From NCBI RefSeq assembly GCF_005938105.1, contig NZ_VCPE01000008.1, forward strand, positions 124,001 through 188,000: DNA of 64,000 nucleotides, read 5' to 3'. The DNA comes from Brucella haematophila (GTDB lineage Bacteria > Pseudomonadota > Alphaproteobacteria > Rhizobiales > Rhizobiaceae). The notes beneath the pieces are model-generated. The model made no database searches and was not told the DNA's origin. It saw nothing but the letters and a program-made list of their open reading frames with translations. A program made the translations under genes and the position numbers. This document shows, one piece after another, positions 63,526-64,000 of this stretch; the stretch's first letter is position 1; the number at the start of each line of letters is the position of its first letter.

Positions 63526-63897
63526 TCAGCACTTCGCTCCCGGCTGTGCTTGCTCGCCCTGCATACGCTCTCCCCAGTCACGCATACTGATCAATATAGG
63601 CGCCAGAGAGTGGCCAAGGCCGGTCAGCTCATATTCCACCTTTGGCGGCACCTCCGGAAAAACAGTGCGATTTATGATCCCATCGGCCTCCAGTTCCCGA
63701 AGTTGCAAAGTCAGCATCCGTGGCGTTGCGGCCGGAACAAGCCTGCAAAGCGCGTTGAAGCGCAGCTTTCCTTTCAGCAAATGGAAGAGAATAACCGGCT
63801 TCCACACGCCGCCGATGACCGAAAGCGTTGCTTCTACCGCGCAGCCTGTTTTGCTGACACTGCGACGCTTGCCGCGGGCCCTGACACTATCATCCAT
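63526..63897 (-). CDS. HxlR family transcriptional regulator
   Basis: A 123-residue winged HTH protein: a single N-terminal Cys (GCAVEATLSVIGGVWKPVILFHLLKG) at the family position used for redox sensing, then LRFNALCRLVPAATPRMLTLQLRELEADGII and a YELTGLGHSLAPIL wing. The ATG at 63897 is chosen; a TTG 42 bases upstream has no better site. A GTACGTAC palindrome (63917-63924) lies just upstream. It is divergent from a gene at the right edge, the usual arrangement with an oxidoreductase target. Confidence 0.88.
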   Translation of the reverse strand: MDDSVRARGKRRSVSKTGCAVEATLSVIGGVWKPVILFHLLKGKLRFNALCRLVPAATPRMLTLQLRELEADGIINRTVFPEVPPKVEYELTGLGHSLAPILISMRDWGERMQGEQAQPGAKC

Positions 63898-63978
63898 GAT
63901 ACTACATGCCAAATTTGTACGTACTTTTTCAAAGATCAATATAGGCCTATTTGTTCCGGCATTAAAGGAGACAATGCC

Positions 63979-64000
63979 GTGCAGAGTTACATTCTAACTG
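63979..64000 (+). CDS. Start of a gene running off the right edge
   Basis: A GTG at 63979 follows AAAGGAGACAATGCC and reads Met-Gln-Ser-Tyr-Ile-Leu-Thr to the window end. The nearby ATG at 63974 meets a stop after seven codons and is rejected. The N terminus resembles NAD(P)-dependent quinone oxidoreductases often divergent from HxlR genes, but seven residues cannot prove it. Confidence 0.45.

Noticed and set aside
62768-63997. 409-codon plus-strand frame across purC and the HxlR gene
   Set aside because: It crosses two convincing minus-strand genes and their intergenic region and shows no domain.

Overview
The window reads as the secondary, catabolism-rich replicon of an alphaproteobacterium of the Brucella/Ochrobactrum group (Hyphomicrobiales). 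This rests on the density of ABC uptake operons each paired with a local IclR/GntR regulator, a mosaic intergenic repeat (14211-14311) of a kind common in this order, a SyrB-like domain, and a 5-dehydro-4-deoxyglucarate dehydratase close to the Agrobacterium enzyme as I recall it. Species assignment is inference. I saw no rRNA, tRNA, CRISPR, phage or insertion sequence.

Layout. 1-2700: an Rrf2 regulator divergent from a thioredoxin-reductase-like flavoprotein across a long dyad operator, then a small secreted Cys-rich protein. 2711-11856 (cluster A): an IclR-controlled polar amino-acid-type uptake cluster (two binding proteins, two permeases, ATPase) with two SDR dehydrogenases, a NodB-type deacetylase and an AbgB-like M20 hydrolase. 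11926-17375 (cluster B): a second amino-acid-type ABC operon with an SDR, a FadR-type GntR regulator and an RraA-like aldolase. 17870-32081 (cluster C): GntR regulator, hydantoin racemase, flavin-reductase-like protein, complete oligopeptide-type ABC transporter with two binding proteins, and three amidohydrolases, tied together by repeated ATTGT-NN-ACAAT palindromes. 32143-41999 (cluster D): GntR regulator, RidA-like protein, amino-acid-type ABC transporter, HyuA/HyuB hydantoinase and a class I aminotransferase.

42067-43799 (E): KdgD and its GntR regulator. 44013-47310 (F): aspartate 4-decarboxylase AspD and the aspartate:alanine antiporter AspT. 47598-50167 (G): 4-hydroxyphenylpyruvate dioxygenase with a Rieske ferredoxin and an SRPBCC protein, divergent from an Lrp-type regulator. 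50203-52437: MarR regulator and ClC channel/CBS protein facing each other across a perfect inverted repeat. 52458-61934 (H): an eight-gene operon with SDR, spermidine/putrescine-type ABC transporter, atypical HisD-like dehydrogenase, zinc alcohol dehydrogenase and HutC-type regulator, divergent from a HisC-like aminotransferase. 62048-63433: PurC with a C-terminal SyrB-like HTH/coiled-coil extension. 63526-63897: an HxlR regulator at the right edge.

The common theme is scavenging of small nitrogenous or acidic compounds: each block couples a high-affinity transporter to amidases, dehydrogenases or aminotransferases and to a dedicated regulator whose likely palindromic operator can be read in the sequence. 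The most unusual items are the PurC-SyrB fusion, the HisD-like enzyme with substituted metal ligands, an amidohydrolase lacking its HxH motif, and the operator sets that define local regulons.
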